NCBI GenBank assembly: GCA_964491265.1
Contig: CAZBFP010000011.1
Location: forward strand, 1-64,000
Source of the DNA: JBBAGC01 sp964491265
GTDB taxonomy: Bacteria; Spirochaetota; UBA4802; UBA5550
Reading direction: 5' to 3'
Length of the DNA: 64,000 bases
The notes below the pieces were generated by a model that worked only from the letters and a program-made list of their open reading frames with translations, did no database searches and had not been told where the DNA came from. Shown piece after piece: positions 23,586 to 32,301 of this stretch (within the stretch, counting starts at the first letter, position 1; the number at the start of each line of letters is the position of its first letter). A program made the position numbers and the translations under genes.

Positions 23586-24809
23586 TTATTCTGCTTCAAC
23601 AAATTCTTTATGAAGAAGTTTTGTGGCAAGCTCGGAATAGATTGAATCTATAACACATGATATCCCGATTTCCGAAGTGGATATCATTTCAATATTGATA
23701 TTCTGCCCCGACAGGATTTCAAAAATTTTCCCTGCAACTCCGTAAGAGGAAAGCATCCCCACGCCAACTGCTGAAACTATGGCAATATTATCCTTATATT
23801 CAACAGAGGATCCCCCCAGTGTTTCATTAAGCCTCTTGCATATGCTGATGGTATTATCAAGATCATCTTTCTTTACTGTAAAGGATATAGACGCAAGGTT
23901 ATCATAACCTGTGGACTGGACAATCATATTTACATAGATCCTGTTCTGTCCCAGCTCATTAAATATTCTCGCTGCTATTCCGGGGCTGTCAGGAATTTCC
24001 CGTATTGTAACCTTAGCCTCATCCTGCTTTGCTGTAATTCCGCTTATAACAAATTTTTCCACCATCTCCTCCATGGGCATAAGAATAGTACCCTCATCCA
24101 AAGAATAACTCGATCTTACGTGCAGTCTTACATTATATTTCTTGGCAAATTCTACCGATCTGGAATGGAGCACCCCTGCTCCAAGCCTTGCAAGCTCAAG
24201 CATCTCATCATAGCTTACTTCATTAAGCTTTCTCGGTTTTTCTATTATCCTGGGGTCTGCTGTATAAACACCGTCAACATCAGTGTATATTTCACAATCC
24301 CTGGTATTCAGTACTGCAGCAAGTGCTACAGCAGAGGTATCGGAGCCGCCCCGGCCGAGAGTAGTAATATTATCATCATCATCAACACCCTGGAAACCGG
24401 CAACAATAACAACTTTATTTTCAGATAGCGATTTTAAAATTCTATCAGTGGATATTCCTGCAATTTTTGCATTGGAGAAATTGCCGTCAGTTTTAAGCCT
24501 TATCTGCGATCCTGTATAGGAAATCGCATCAACCCCTATTGCATGGAGTGCAATAGCAAGGAGTGCTGTTGACACCTGCTCTCCGGTTGAAAGGAGCATA
24601 TCCATCTCTCTTCTGCTGGGGCTGCTGTTTATCTCTTTTGCAAGATCAATTAGTACATCTGTTGTTTTCCCCATTGCGGAAACTACAACTACCACTGAGT
24701 AATCTCTATCTGTGTAGCTTTTAATCCTTTCTGCTACAGCTTTAATTCTTTCAGGGTCCTTTACTGAGGTACCCCCGAATTTTTGTACTATTATTTTTTT
24801 ATCTGGCAT
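23586..24809 (-). CDS. lysC: Aspartokinase
   Basis: 407 aa with this start. Phosphorylates aspartate, the first step to lysine, diaminopimelate, threonine and methionine. The kinase domain begins MPDKKIIVQKFGGTSV (KFGGTSV nucleotide motif) and includes GFQGVDDDDNITTLGRGGSDT, where the usual GRGGSDT is intact. Two ACT domains follow (about 265-330 and 345-407) for feedback control. I set the start at the Met before PDKK because AGGA precedes it; the frame extends to 24875 with no ribosome site and a non-homologous leader. Directly upstream of ddl. Confidence 0.94.
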   Translation of the reverse strand: MPDKKIIVQKFGGTSVKDPERIKAVAERIKSYTDRDYSVVVVVSAMGKTTDVLIDLAKEINSSPSRREMDMLLSTGEQVSTALLAIALHAIGVDAISYTGSQIRLKTDGNFSNAKIAGISTDRILKSLSENKVVIVAGFQGVDDDDNITTLGRGGSDTSAVALAAVLNTRDCEIYTDVDGVYTADPRIIEKPRKLNEVSYDEMLELARLGAGVLHSRSVEFAKKYNVRLHVRSSYSLDEGTILMPMEEMVEKFVISGITAKQDEAKVTIREIPDSPGIAARIFNELGQNRIYVNMIVQSTGYDNLASISFTVKKDDLDNTISICKRLNETLGGSSVEYKDNIAIVSAVGVGMLSSYGVAGKIFEILSGQNINIEMISTSEIGISCVIDSIYSELATKLLHKEFVEAE

Positions 24810-24876
24810 ATATATTTTGTCCTGAATATGTTTATCAACATTTAATAATAAATATTTATTAATTCTTAACTTCATT

Positions 24877-26274
24877 TTAATTTACTATTGCTTCTCCTCC
24901 AATATTTACGATGACATTAACATCAATCTCTGTAAAAGGTGAAGCAGGACTTCCATGAAAAAGTTCACCATAGCCCGGTTTGTTTGCTCTATACACTTTA
25001 TAAACACCTGGAGGGACGTTGCGAAAAACAATAGGATTTGAACCATCAATTGGGCTTGATCCATATTTGACAAATGGAGCAATCTTAAAATTCTCAACTG
25101 AAGCTTCATAGGTATCCCATGCAGCACTATATGCTTCATAATGTGCTACAGGTGACAATATATCCCAATCATCTATACCCTCAAATTTTTCCTTCCAGTC
25201 ATATTTATATTTTTCATATTTTAAATAATAATCAAGAACTGCTTCTATGTGATTACCCGGATATTTAGGAGGCAGAGGTAAATCATATTCGTTTGCATCC
25301 CTTAAATTCATGCCTGTATCTGTTATAAAATAATCAGTAATAACCTCCGACTCAGGAATCATTATAATGTACTGATTAGTTACACCATTAACATGAACTT
25401 CTCCTGTCTTCCCCGGAACATAAGCCCTTGCAACTGCGTGGATATTTCTACCTATATCATCCTCACCAGCCCTTACATCGCGAAGCCAGTCAGAGAGGGC
25501 ATAGTAATGGCTCACCTTAAAGAGCCCTTCTGAATAGAAGGGGTACTCATATTTTTTAACAAAATTCTTTATCACAAAACGTATCTCAAGTACTGTCTCA
25601 GGATCATATCTGCTGTAATCAAGTCCGCCGATTATAGGAACCTCAAGAGGGAATATCCTTAAAATATCTGCAGCTTCAAGCCTTAAGCTGTCCCAATATG
25701 AGTTAACCATAAGCTGATTAAAGTCGAAACCATTAACACTTTTCTCATGAAATAGTACTTCACCTTCCTTATCCCAGACAAATCCCGATCCTGATGATCT
25801 GTAAATCTGCGCCTTATCAAAAACCATTTTTCTTATATAGACCTGAACTGTATCATATCTCCCTTCAGGTGGGTCGTCATTCTTCAGCACAACTCCATCT
25901 CCATTAAAAAATGGAACATCTATGCCCGTACCTCCAAGATCAAACTTAAAGACCTGTCTGTAATTAGCAAACTTCTTGCCGCCCAGGCGAAGTTCAGCGA
26001 TATCGAGCATAAACTCAGTTGGCGGTACCATATTCCCATCTGACCCGGGATGATTAACAACCGAATCGTCTTCCATTGGCAATACATTAGGATTAGCCGA
26101 ACTGTTTAAATTTGTTGTTCCCTCACTCTCAAGGGTCCCCTTTATCACAACCTTCAGTCTATTCGTTGCCATCTCTGTAAATACAGGTTCATCACCGCAC
26201 CCTGCAAAAAATGCGATTACCATAAGCGAGGCTATATAAAATTTTAATTTTTTCATCATATCAGCAAACACCAT
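24877..26274 (-). CDS. Large lipoprotein of unknown function
   Basis: 465 aa. The signal peptide IASLMVIAFFAGC ends in a lipobox (FFAGC), so it is lipid-anchored. The mature protein is rich in Asp, Gly, Tyr and Pro with beta-strand patterns and has a DUF4382-like look early on (LDIAELRLGGKKFANY, PPEGRYDTVQVYIRKMVF), which is tentative. The end, FRNVPPGVYKVYRANKPGYG, resembles a carboxypeptidase-regulatory-like beta sandwich. It starts at the stop of the upstream beta-barrel gene (adjacent bases), suggesting the two products work together in the envelope. Confidence 0.65.
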   Translation of the reverse strand: MVFADMMKKLKFYIASLMVIAFFAGCGDEPVFTEMATNRLKVVIKGTLESEGTTNLNSSANPNVLPMEDDSVVNHPGSDGNMVPPTEFMLDIAELRLGGKKFANYRQVFKFDLGGTGIDVPFFNGDGVVLKNDDPPEGRYDTVQVYIRKMVFDKAQIYRSSGSGFVWDKEGEVLFHEKSVNGFDFNQLMVNSYWDSLRLEAADILRIFPLEVPIIGGLDYSRYDPETVLEIRFVIKNFVKKYEYPFYSEGLFKVSHYYALSDWLRDVRAGEDDIGRNIHAVARAYVPGKTGEVHVNGVTNQYIIMIPESEVITDYFITDTGMNLRDANEYDLPLPPKYPGNHIEAVLDYYLKYEKYKYDWKEKFEGIDDWDILSPVAHYEAYSAAWDTYEASVENFKIAPFVKYGSSPIDGSNPIVFRNVPPGVYKVYRANKPGYGELFHGSPASPFTEIDVNVIVNIGGEAIVN

Positions 26275-26844
26275 TTATAGATTCAGATTAAGATAAAGTG
26301 AAATACCGGCATTTATCACATGCCCGTTATTCTTTGATCCGTCAATATGCCCTTCATAGATAAAGAGATAATCTATTCTAAGCGCTATATTGGCCATCTG
26401 CCCTGCAGGGAAAGAAATCTCCAGGCCTGTGCTGAGCATGGGATCCCACTGCCTTATATCATCCGGCTCCATATAAACATGACAGAATCCGCCCCCCCCT
26501 TTTATCTGCATCCTTACAGGAAGATCAATGGGGAGGAGATAAACAAGATCCATATAAGCAGGGATAAGCCTTAAAGAATCTACCCCCCTGGAATTGTAAT
26601 CCTGGTAGGAGGTTTCAAATCCTATCTTCAGTTCATCAATGGGTGTATTATATCTGAAAAAAGCCCCGGCACCCAGTGCCGGCTCCAGGGTTTCACCTGT
26701 TTCGAACATAGGTGTTAAAGGCCCGAACCAGATTCCAAGCTGCGGTCTGTTAAAATATCTTTTTCTGGAAGCAGAGGCAAAAAGATCAGCAGTAATAAAA
26801 AATATAAGCAGAGTTACAAAAAATATAATACCTTTTCTCTTCAT
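26275..26844 (-). CDS. Probable outer-membrane beta-barrel protein
   Basis: 189 aa. A signal peptide (KRKGIIFFVTLLIFFITADLFA) precedes alternating amphipathic strands: PQLGIWFGPL, ALGAGAFFRYN, ELKIGFETSYQDY, PVRMQIKGGGGFCHVYM, ANIALRIDYLFIYEG and the final NAGISLYLNLNL. The aromatic and glycine periodicity fits an 8-stranded barrel of the OmpA/OmpW size class, but it does not end in Phe. First gene of the run with the lipoprotein, lysC, ddl, a membrane protein and pssA. A run of eight G codes the Gly-Gly-Gly. Confidence 0.65.
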   Translation of the reverse strand: MKRKGIIFFVTLLIFFITADLFASASRKRYFNRPQLGIWFGPLTPMFETGETLEPALGAGAFFRYNTPIDELKIGFETSYQDYNSRGVDSLRLIPAYMDLVYLLPIDLPVRMQIKGGGGFCHVYMEPDDIRQWDPMLSTGLEISFPAGQMANIALRIDYLFIYEGHIDGSKNNGHVINAGISLYLNLNL

Positions 26845-26908
26845 TTTTCCCCGACTAAATCACTTTTTTAAAATCAGTGCTAATAATTATTTTTTCATTT
26901 AAAACCAG

Positions 26909-27165
26909 TGTTAATTCCTTAACTTTTATTTGAATTAAAATGCTCTAATATCGGGACTGTCTCAAAAGTCGGATTCTCAGGGATTTGTCATTCCGGTTTT
27001 GCAACTTCATTTATTGCAAATACCGGAATCTCCTGATTGAATCAGACCTGAGAGATACCGGCATTTCGCTTCGCTACAGCCGGTATGACAAAAAATTACT
27101 TTTTGGACAACCCCGATATAAAATTGTTTATTTTTCACTAAAATATATTTTCAGGAATCAACATT
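26909..27165 (+). repeat. Composite repeat (family 2), copy 3, split by an insertion
   Basis: Left block TTCCTTAACTTTTATTTGAATTAAAATGCTCTAAT (about 26914-26948) matches 28984-29020. The right block AAAATATATTTTCAGGAATCA (about 27139-27159) matches the second part of the 29 kb copy. Between them sits the 172-bp element below, so the insertion post-dates the repeat. This 362-bp gap (26845-27206) contains no gene. Confidence 0.5.
26948..27119. mobile_element. 172-bp element with terminal inverted repeats (MITE-like)
   Basis: ATATCGGGACTGTCTCAAAAGT at the left end pairs with ACTTTTTGGACAACCCCGATAT at the right (about 18 of 22 positions). An inner pair TGTCATTCCGG / CCGGTATGACA is also inverted. 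It has no coding capacity and interrupts composite repeat copy 3. The GGGACTGTCTCAAAAG end resembles ends of known transposase-dependent elements, so mobilisation in trans is plausible. Confidence 0.6.
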
Positions 27166-27206
27166 AAAACAGATTATTTTTGACCATAAGGCCTATATGT
27201 CAATAA

Positions 27207-27974
27207 TTAAAATGCGGAAACATAATTATCAAGAGGGGGGTCATAAAAAACCTGATTAAGGTAAAGACCGTGTGGGGGTGCTGTATAACCGCTGTATTCC
27301 CTGTTCCTTGCTGCAATAACCTCTTTAATGAATGATGGATCTTTTCCTTCCTTATTCATGGTAATTATTGTCCCGATTATAATCCGTATCATATTATGCA
27401 GAAAAGCGTTTGCACATATTTTAATAGAGATGATTTCATCCCGTTTTGTTACATCAATTGATTCAATTTTCCGGACTGTACCATTTTCAAGAGATATTTT
27501 TTTGCAGAAAGAAGCAAAATCCATTTCACCCGGAAGATATTGAGTCACATCCCTCACATAGCTGCAGCTCAGGGGCGTACTTACCCATAATGCACGGTAT
27601 GCCATAAATGGAGATCGAAGCGGCGAGCAGTAAATGCGGTAAATATACTCCCTCTTTATAGCAGTAAATCTTGAATGGAAATCATTATCTACAATATATG
27701 CATTCTTTACTGAAATATCAGACGGCAGAATCCCGTTAAGACCAATGCACAACCTCTGCAGATCTATATTGTTAACAAGATCAAAGTGAATAACCTGCCC
27801 CAGAGCATGAACACCTGAGTCAGTTCTGCCGGAAGCTGATACCCTTATCCTCTCCTTTGTTAAAATTTCGATCCCCTTTTCAATTTCACCCTGTACAGTT
27901 CTCCCTCTATCCTGAACCTGCCATCCGTTAAAAAATGTTCCATCATAGTGGACAAGAAGCGCGTATCTTGTCAA
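27207..27974 (-). CDS. truA: tRNA pseudouridine(38-40) synthase TruA
   Basis: 255 aa. Modifies positions 38-40 in the tRNA anticodon arm. Catalytic Asp52 lies in ASGRTDSGVHALGQV; FHSRFTAIKREYIYRI and the late FLHNMIRIIIG are family motifs. The start is TTG, overlapping the TGA stop of the upstream DUF2225 gene (TTGA), so translation is coupled. No terminator is apparent downstream. Confidence 0.95.
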   Translation of the reverse strand: MTRYALLVHYDGTFFNGWQVQDRGRTVQGEIEKGIEILTKERIRVSASGRTDSGVHALGQVIHFDLVNNIDLQRLCIGLNGILPSDISVKNAYIVDNDFHSRFTAIKREYIYRIYCSPLRSPFMAYRALWVSTPLSCSYVRDVTQYLPGEMDFASFCKKISLENGTVRKIESIDVTKRDEIISIKICANAFLHNMIRIIIGTIITMNKEGKDPSFIKEVIAARNREYSGYTAPPHGLYLNQVFYDPPLDNYVSAF

Positions 27975-28837
27975 GCCTCACCCTCCTCTTCCCACTTTTT
28001 AACAGTCTCATTGATTTTTTCATAGAGGTGTCGTGTTTTTTCAAGAAGGTCGCTGGGAGTTGCCTTTGAAGACTTGCCCATACCGAAAAGTCTGCTCAGA
28101 TATTTTTTACTTGTCTGGAAATTCTCAATCTTTTTTTGAGGGTCCTTCTCTCTTGCTCCGAATTTCAAAGTAAGAATTGCTGATACATAAAGAATTCCTT
28201 CATATCCCCAGTTTTTGTCAGAATCGGGCCCCATATTCCCCGCAGCATCCGCAGGCTCCCCGCCGCTCTGAATAAGCTCAAGTACTTCGAAATAGTATTC
28301 ATATGCTTTTTTGTAGAAGAAGAGAGACATCTTTTTATACGGCTTATCAGGATAAATCGCGGCAAGATCGCCAAAAAGCCATGCCCCGCGTATAGATGAA
28401 ACCGCTTTCTTGAAAGTAGGCGCCACCTGCTTCCTTCTCAGATTATAGCAGTCAACCGCGAGCATAAAAGAAGCTGCCCCCATCATAAGATCCCTGTCGT
28501 CATTAAAATTCAATTCACCAAAAAACTTTGCTACAGCGTTTTTCCTGGCAGGCGAGGCTTCCATAAGCTTTGCAGCTTCGCTGTCTGTTACATCTTCAAA
28601 ATCCTTCGGATATCCGGTATAATAACATGCGGGGCAGACATTGAGCATATAAACAAGGGGGTAAACCTTTCCAAACTTCTTGCTCTCCTTATATTCACGC
28701 CTTAACTCATCAGTAATCCTTTCTGCAATGAGTCTCCCCCCTCCTGTAAACATCTCTTCACGATAAAACTGATTCCTGCACACAGGGCATATTGTAGGAT
28801 TCTTCTGCCTGAAAGATATTTTTTTGCTGTTTTCCAT
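27971..28837 (-). CDS. DUF2225 zinc-binding protein
   Basis: 288 aa. The N-terminal DUF2225 part has a zinc site: CPVCRNQF at the start and NVCPACYYTGYPKDF about 60 residues later. The rest is helical, with TPR-like spacing (LFFYKKAYEYYFEVLELIQSGG; YVSAILTLKFGAREKDPQKKIENFQTSKKYLSRLFG). The role is unknown; these proteins are common in spirochaetes and Firmicutes. Co-transcribed with truA, with overlapping codons. Confidence 0.8.
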   Translation of the reverse strand: MENSKKISFRQKNPTICPVCRNQFYREEMFTGGGRLIAERITDELRREYKESKKFGKVYPLVYMLNVCPACYYTGYPKDFEDVTDSEAAKLMEASPARKNAVAKFFGELNFNDDRDLMMGAASFMLAVDCYNLRRKQVAPTFKKAVSSIRGAWLFGDLAAIYPDKPYKKMSLFFYKKAYEYYFEVLELIQSGGEPADAAGNMGPDSDKNWGYEGILYVSAILTLKFGAREKDPQKKIENFQTSKKYLSRLFGMGKSSKATPSDLLEKTRHLYEKINETVKKWEEEGEA

Positions 28838-28978
28838 TTTCTACTCCCCTGATCCTAAACGCAGCATACATAATGACTGATCATAATATCTATAAAGCAT
28901 ATAATTAACAATCAACTTTTTTCACAATAAAATTTCTTTAAATTTCCGGCAAAATTTTCATTCTCTTTAAAAAATATC

Positions 28979-29119
28979 GATGTTATTTCCTTAACTTTTA
29001 TCCGGATTAAGATGCTCTAATTTTTCCGCCGCCAGAAGCGGCGGGGAAACTGAAAACAGCATAATTACACAAAAATATATCTTCAGGAACAATTACCGGA
29101 AAAATATAATAAATACAGT
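28979..29119 (+). repeat. Composite repeat (family 2), copy 2
   Basis: The most complete copy: TTATTTCCTTAACTTTTATCC, then ATTAAGATGCTCTAAT, a 7-bp stem hairpin (CCGCCGC-5-GCGGCGG, 29026-29044), and CATAATTACAC...CTTCAGGAACAATTACCGG...TAATAAATACAGT. The hairpin is not followed by a T-run on either strand. It lies 95 bp upstream of the exported protein at 29214. The rest of the 376-bp gap (28838-28978) shows nothing recognisable. Confidence 0.55.
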
Positions 29120-29168
29120 TTATTCATTATATTACATAATTTACTATTTTATATTCAAGAAGTCTATT

Positions 29169-29197
29169 TTGATTGTCGAAAATCAATAGAGTACTAA
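29169..29197 (+). promoter_or_regulatory. Candidate promoter of the exported-protein gene at 29214
   Basis: TTGATT (29169-29174) and TACTAA (29192-29197) with a 17-bp spacer, 17 bp before the annotated start. Confidence 0.4.
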
Positions 29198-29213
29198 TAT
29201 TAATTCTCATTCA

Positions 29214-30101
29214 ATGAGGCTGATGATAATGATACATATTTTCAGAATATTACTGATATTATTTATTTCACTTCTCCTGCCACTTGATGCTCTCCCCATT
29301 TCTGTTGCAGCAAGGTCCAACAAGGACTACCGTTTTGCAATGGAAACATTACGGGAAGCCAATCCCATGGTAAAGAATTTTCAGAACGAGGAAATTTCAA
29401 AAAAATATGATGAGCTTATGAAAGCTTTTGAAATTGCCAGTCTGGAATATTTCGGTAGAAACTACGATTCCTCAGCAGCTAAATTTTATAATCTCAAGCT
29501 TGAGCTGATGAAACTTCTCGAAAGTATTGCAGACCTGTATATTGAAAGAACCAGGGATTTACTTGCAGCATCAACTGAAGATAATGGCGTTATCGATATT
29601 TTCATAGATTACAGTAAAGCAGGAGGGTATGCTTCATATTTCAATAAATCCTTTGACCCCCTTATAGATGTGAAGCCGTATAATGAAGATTTTACTGCAA
29701 AAGATTTTCACCTCTATTACAGCAAAAGCTCTATCGAAAGATATCTTCATGGCGCCTATTTCAATTATCAGGAAGCTATCAGAGTTAAAAACGATCCTGT
29801 AATTGAGTATATTAAAAGCAGAAAAAGAATAAAATCGGACAGCATTGATTATGTAATTGGCCGCTACCTTACTGCTGTTTCTCTCTGCCGAACAGCAAAA
29901 AAACAGGGGCTTGAAATTTATCGTGTTAAGAATTATCATGAAGTAGGTAATATCCTGGATAAATACAACATACGGAAAGGACAGCTCTCCCCCATATTCG
30001 ATGACAGGATACCGGAAAAATTCAAAGTCGATGCTGTAGACAATGTGAAGCTGCTTTATAACGTTGAAACTGAAAGAAGAGATAAGGCATTAAACAGATA
30101 A
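29214..30101 (+). CDS. Exported helical protein of unknown function
   Basis: 295 aa, not recognised. A hydrophobic signal sequence (FRILLILFISLLLPLDALP) is followed by a mostly helical, charged protein (KKYDELMKAFEIASLEYFGRNYDSSAAKFYNLKLELMKLLESIADLY), possibly TPR-like. No cysteine follows the signal, so it should be periplasmic or secreted. The start could be the later ATG at 29229, which has a GAGG at better spacing. Single gene ending in a perfect bidirectional palindrome facing rplQ. Confidence 0.6.
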   Translation: MRLMIMIHIFRILLILFISLLLPLDALPISVAARSNKDYRFAMETLREANPMVKNFQNEEISKKYDELMKAFEIASLEYFGRNYDSSAAKFYNLKLELMKLLESIADLYIERTRDLLAASTEDNGVIDIFIDYSKAGGYASYFNKSFDPLIDVKPYNEDFTAKDFHLYYSKSSIERYLHGAYFNYQEAIRVKNDPVIEYIKSRKRIKSDSIDYVIGRYLTAVSLCRTAKKQGLEIYRVKNYHEVGNILDKYNIRKGQLSPIFDDRIPEKFKVDAVDNVKLLYNVETERRDKALNR

Positions 30102-30117
30102 AAAGTTTATGTCATGC

Positions 30118-30161
30118 TTAAACTAAAAAACTTCAGCCATGGCTGAAGTTTTTTAGTTTAA
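30118..30161. terminator. Perfect 44-nt palindrome, bidirectional terminator
   Basis: 22-bp arms (30118-30139 and 30140-30161) are exact reverse complements: A-run, CTTCAGCCA, TGGCTGAAG, T-run. Both strands thus read as a stem followed by TTTTTT. It ends the plus-strand gene and the whole minus-strand ribosomal block (rplQ). Confidence 0.85.
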
Positions 30162-30176
30162 TATTTAATAGCGATT

Positions 30177-30620
30177 TTATTTCTTCTTAGATTTTTCTTC
30201 TTTTACAGTCTCTTTCACTGCTTTTACCGGCTCTCTTCTTTCAACAAGTTCAACAATTGCCATTTCAGCAGCATCTCCCTGTCTCTGCCCGAGAAGGTAC
30301 ATTCTTGTATAACCGCCCTTTCTTTCCTTAAATCTGGGAGCTATATCTTCAAATAGTTTCTTTAAAACATCTCTGTTTTTTAGAACCTTAAGTACTTCTC
30401 TTTTATTGTGAAGCTTTTTCTCTTCCTGTTCTTCAGAATAATCGAGATTATTTTTAGCTTTTGTAATCAGTTTTTCTGATATCTTTTTAAGCTCTTTCCC
30501 TTTCTGCTTTGTAGTAACAATTCTTTCATGATCGAAAAGAGATGTTACCATATTGTTAAACATTGCTTTTCTGTGTGATTGGGTTTTACCCAGCTGTTTT
30601 ACTTTATTTTTGTGTCTCAT
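30177..30620 (-). CDS. rplQ: 50S ribosomal protein L17
   Basis: 147 aa; the L17 core (RHKNKVKQLGKTQSHRKAMFNNMV) is followed by a Lys/Glu-rich C-terminal extension (about 125-147, VKAVKETVKEEKSKKK) beyond the usual ~120 residues. Last gene of the ribosomal block, 13 bp after rpoA, as in most bacteria, and followed by the 44-nt palindromic terminator. Confidence 0.97.
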   Translation of the reverse strand: MRHKNKVKQLGKTQSHRKAMFNNMVTSLFDHERIVTTKQKGKELKKISEKLITKAKNNLDYSEEQEEKKLHNKREVLKVLKNRDVLKKLFEDIAPRFKERKGGYTRMYLLGQRQGDAAEMAIVELVERREPVKAVKETVKEEKSKKK

Positions 30621-30633
30621 ATGTCAACCTCGT

Positions 30634-31599
30634 TTAATCCTTTAATCCCAGACTCAGGTGGTAAACCTCAAGTTTTGTCTTAATTTCCTTAAGAACGACA
30701 TCACTGCAATGCTTGGATTTTCTGATTTCATCTTCAGTACGCTTAACAAGCTCCTCAAGCGTGGATATATCAAGACTCTTAAGGGTATTGTAAGCCCTTA
30801 CAGAAAGCTCTATCTCATCAATAGACCTGGCAAGGAGAACTTTCATTTTTTCAATATTCTCATCAACTACTTCAACTTCCTCTTCATGTTCCTCTTCAAA
30901 GTTTATAAAGATAGACATGTGATCCTTTACAATCTTTGCAGCATAAGCAAGGGCATCATCGGGAGAAATAGAACCATCCGTCCATATTTCAAGAATAAGC
31001 TTATCATAGTCTGTTCTTTGAGCTACGCGTGTATCCTCAATTTTAACATTAACTTTTTTAATAGGTGAAAAAATTGAATCTATTGCAATTACACCAATAG
31101 TCTCTGTACTTTCCTTATTTACTTCTGAAGATATATATCCTCTTCCGCGTTCAACCTGTACTTCCATATCAATGTGTGCTGAATCATTAAGTGTGGCAAT
31201 CTTTAATTCCTGATTCATTACACCTATGTCCGGATCTAAATCAAAATCTGCACCGGTTAAATCCCCTGCTCCATCCTTTACAATATGGAGAACTTTAGGT
31301 ATTTCACCTTCATATCTAAACCTTAATTTTTTTAAGTTTAATATTATCCGGGTTACATCCTCATAAACGCCTGGAATGGTTGAAAATTCATGATGTACAC
31401 CCTCTATCTTTATCGCTGTAATAGCAGCACCCTCTATAGAAGAGAGCAATACTCTGCGAAGAGAGTTCCCAATAGTCAAGCCATAACCTTTTTCGAACGG
31501 TTCCGCTATAAATCGCCCGTAATCAGGGCGAAGCTCATCATGTTCAAAAAGTATTTTGCTCGGTCGCTTAAAGCCCTTTAGAAGATTTTTAGGGGCCAT
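30634..31599 (-). CDS. rpoA: RNA polymerase alpha subunit
   Basis: 321 aa with this start. The N-terminal dimerisation domain (about 15-225: YGLTIGNSLRRVLLSSIEGAAIT) and a C-terminal domain with two helix-hairpin-helix motifs (about 245-315: RAYNTLKSLDISTLEELVKRTEDEIRK) that contacts UP elements and activators are both present. I chose ATG at 31599: a perfect GGAGG lies six bases before it, inside the longer TTG frame that begins at 31611. Between rpsD and rplQ, the classical alpha-operon order. Confidence 0.97.
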   Translation of the reverse strand: MAPKNLLKGFKRPSKILFEHDELRPDYGRFIAEPFEKGYGLTIGNSLRRVLLSSIEGAAITAIKIEGVHHEFSTIPGVYEDVTRIILNLKKLRFRYEGEIPKVLHIVKDGAGDLTGADFDLDPDIGVMNQELKIATLNDSAHIDMEVQVERGRGYISSEVNKESTETIGVIAIDSIFSPIKKVNVKIEDTRVAQRTDYDKLILEIWTDGSISPDDALAYAAKIVKDHMSIFINFEEEHEEEVEVVDENIEKMKVLLARSIDEIELSVRAYNTLKSLDISTLEELVKRTEDEIRKSKHCSDVVLKEIKTKLEVYHLSLGLKD

Positions 31600-31653
31600 T
31601 TGTACCTCCAACTAAAATAAATACACAGCTTTAACAGGGTGCTGAACCTGAGA

Positions 31654-32286
31654 TTATTTCGAATATAGTTCTACAACAAGCTGTTCATTAAAGTTATCTT
31701 TAATATCGCTTCTAACTGGCAGCCTGAGAATTTTTCCGTTTTTTTCATCGTAATTAACTTCAACCCATTCCGGTTTGGAATCAATTGCTTTTGATAATTT
31801 TATTGAATCTTCAAGAATTATGTTTTCTTTAAAATTCTCTCTTACCTTAACTTCATTTCCTACCTTAACAATTATCGAAGGTATATCAACTACTATATCA
31901 TTGAGCATTACATGCTTATGCTGGACCAGCTGACGAGCCTGTGACCTGGATGATGCAAATCCCATACGATAAATTACATTATCAAGCCTTCTTTCCAGAA
32001 GTGATAACATATTATCACCAGTAACACCTTTCATTCTGTTTGCATTTTCATAATTGATCTGGAACTGCTTCTCAAGGAGACCATATGTACGCTTGATTTT
32101 CTGTTTCTCTCTAAGCTGTACAGCATAATCAGACATCTTCCCTCTTCTCTTTTTCGGAGGTCCGGGGGGATATTTCTTATTCCCTTTCAATGGACACTTA
32201 TCTGTAAGACATCTCTGTCCCTTAAGCATCATAGGTGTCATCTCGCGTCTGCAAAGTTTACATTTAGGACCAGTATATTTAGCCAT
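31654..32286 (-). CDS. rpsD: 30S ribosomal protein S4, zinc-binding form
   Basis: 210 aa. 16S rRNA-binding primary assembly protein with an S4 domain (LERRLDNVIYRMGFASSRSQARQLVQHKHV). The N-terminus has CKLC and CLTDKC, the zinc-coordinating C+ form, which many bacteria have lost. In E. coli it is the translational repressor of the alpha operon; here it also lies just upstream of rpoA. Confidence 0.98.
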   Translation of the reverse strand: MAKYTGPKCKLCRREMTPMMLKGQRCLTDKCPLKGNKKYPPGPPKKRRGKMSDYAVQLREKQKIKRTYGLLEKQFQINYENANRMKGVTGDNMLSLLERRLDNVIYRMGFASSRSQARQLVQHKHVMLNDIVVDIPSIIVKVGNEVKVRENFKENIILEDSIKLSKAIDSKPEWVEVNYDEKNGKILRLPVRSDIKDNFNEQLVVELYSK

Positions 32287-32301
32287 AATTACATCACTCC
32301 A

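Noticed and set aside
26985..27167. 60-codon plus-strand frame
   Set aside because: Falls inside the inverted-repeat element and has no ribosome site or homology by eye.
29026..29044. GC-rich hairpin as a terminator
   Set aside because: No T-run follows on either strand and no gene ends nearby; better seen as part of the composite repeat.
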